The notes under the pieces: model-generated
Database searches by the model: none
Seen by the model: the letters and a program-made list of their open reading frames with translations, nothing else
Told to the model about the DNA's origin: nothing
Shown: positions 47,149 through 47,676 of the stretch, one piece after another
Numbering within the stretch: position 1 is the stretch's first letter
Layout of the letters: each line of letters opens with the position of its first letter
Virus record (IMG/VR): IMGVR_UViG_3300009788_002224
Location: 1-47,676 of that record
Origin: a virus
DNA length: 47,676 nucleotides
Reading direction: 5' to 3' (one strand)
Position numbers and translations under genes: made by a program

Positions 47149-47676
47149 TGTACTCCACCTCACTATCAGTTAATGCGGGGTAAAGGGGAAGAGCAAGACA
47201 GGTGGCGGCAAGCCTACGAGCGTTGTCCGCGCTGTGTTCAATTCCCTTAAATGAGCCCATATCCGGGATGGCCGGCTCAAAATATCGTTTAGTTCCAATA
47301 CCCTGTTCCTGAATAAAAATGTCTAACTTATCTCTTTCTTCTGTAGTTTCCGTAAACAACACACAATCTTTGTAGGATACAGTATGAACCCCCTCTCGGG
47401 TCTCCCACATCCTAACCGGGAGGGCATCAAAGCTATCCCGATAGAATTCCATGATCTGCCGACGTCGATTTCGAGTTCTATTAAATTGTTTCAGCGCATG
47501 ATAAGCCAGAATAGAGTTAAACTCTTGAATCTTACCATTAATACCACGAATTCGGGTATCTAAGCTGTTAAACTTGCCGTGGGAAGAACTATCTCGTAAC
47601 TCATTGTACAGCTCACGGTCGTTAGTAACGATGATGCCGCCCTCTCCTGCAGAAACAGGCTTGGTGGCTGCAATAC
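47117..47676 (-). CDS. DegT/DnrJ/EryC1-type aminotransferase, 5' end cut by the window
   Basis: The open frame runs to the window edge; only the C-terminal 186 codons are visible. The PLP-binding lysine motif is present as AATKPVSAGEGGIIVTNDRELYNELRD, followed by GINGKIQEFNSILAYHALKQF and the usual end, LAATCLALPLYPALTDSEVEYIVNTVRAF. The family transaminates keto sugars in nucleotide-sugar pathways with PLP and usually glutamate as amino donor. Its stop overlaps the next gene. Substrate unknown. Confidence 0.9.
   Translation of the reverse strand, partial: IAATKPVSAGEGGIIVTNDRELYNELRDSSSHGKFNSLDTRIRGINGKIQEFNSILAYHALKQFNRTRNRRRQIMEFYRDSFDALPVRMWETREGVHTVSYKDCVLFTETTEERDKLDIFIQEQGIGTKRYFEPAIPDMGSFKGIEHSADNARRLAATCLALPLYPALTDSEVEYIVNTVRAFYG

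Noticed and set aside
1-47676. CRISPR array, insertion sequence or integrase
   Set aside because: No regularly spaced repeat array, no transposase or tyrosine/serine recombinase motifs, and no att-like flanking repeats were seen.

Overview
The window looks like an internal piece of a large, probably virulent tailed bacteriophage genome. Every gene I can support lies on the minus strand, so transcription runs from high to low coordinates. Genes are packed with overlaps of 1 to 30 nt, most have a good Shine-Dalgarno (SD) sequence, and GTG or TTG starts are common. Phage-type replication genes sit beside sugar and host-takeover genes. Both ends cut through genes: a DegT-type aminotransferase at the right and a DNA methyltransferase at the left. 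No capsid, portal, terminase or tail-tube gene is recognisable here. The host cannot be named. The tmRNA is of the circularly permuted (two-piece) kind, known from alphaproteobacteria, cyanobacteria and some betaproteobacteria, and the ribonucleotide reductase is of the B12-dependent class II kind.

Layout in the direction of transcription. (1) 47676-43740 is a sugar block: DegT aminotransferase, NeuD/PglD-like acyltransferase, two glycosyltransferases and an NAD-dependent epimerase-like protein. (2) 43747-30374 is DNA and nucleotide metabolism: family A DNA polymerase, class II RNR, an HNH/NUMOD3 endonuclease, ClpP, an AT-hook protein, RNase HII, an orotate-PRTase-like protein, Fpg/MutM, a DHH phosphoesterase and several unknowns. 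(3) 30374-24072 holds a DNA methyltransferase, endonuclease VII and many small Cys-rich or basic proteins, with a permuted tmRNA at about 25865-25545 and a GC-rich multi-hairpin region at 24464-24323. (4) 24046-19621 holds PhoH, a cytidylyltransferase-fold protein, a Rad52-family annealing protein and a ClpA/ClpC-type unfoldase. (5) 19628-5186 is a long carbohydrate locus: glycosyltransferases, methyltransferases, two sugar-1-phosphate nucleotidyltransferases, a HAD phosphatase, a cupin, a RuBisCO-like protein and a GDPD-like protein. (6) 5174-1 holds a winged-helix protein, a patatin-like phospholipase, a LamG protein, dCMP deaminase, a secreted protein and two methyltransferases.

Two systems stand out. 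First, the phage carries a complete-looking permuted tmRNA (acceptor strands, D-arm signature, T-arm, PK1 pseudoknot, a 28-codon tag ending in VAIAA) together with ClpP and a Clp ATPase that keeps an LGF ClpP-docking loop. This suggests a phage-controlled route for ribosome rescue and degradation of tagged proteins. Second, a RuBisCO-like protein that lacks the loop-6 lysine sits in a run of sugar-nucleotide genes, suggesting an unrecognised sugar or polyol-phosphate pathway used to decorate the virion or the host surface. Other unusual points are a patatin whose catalytic DGG motif reads GGD, repeated tandem gene duplication, and three promoter-like sites sharing the 10-mer TATAATTGTA with -35 boxes exactly 17 bp upstream.
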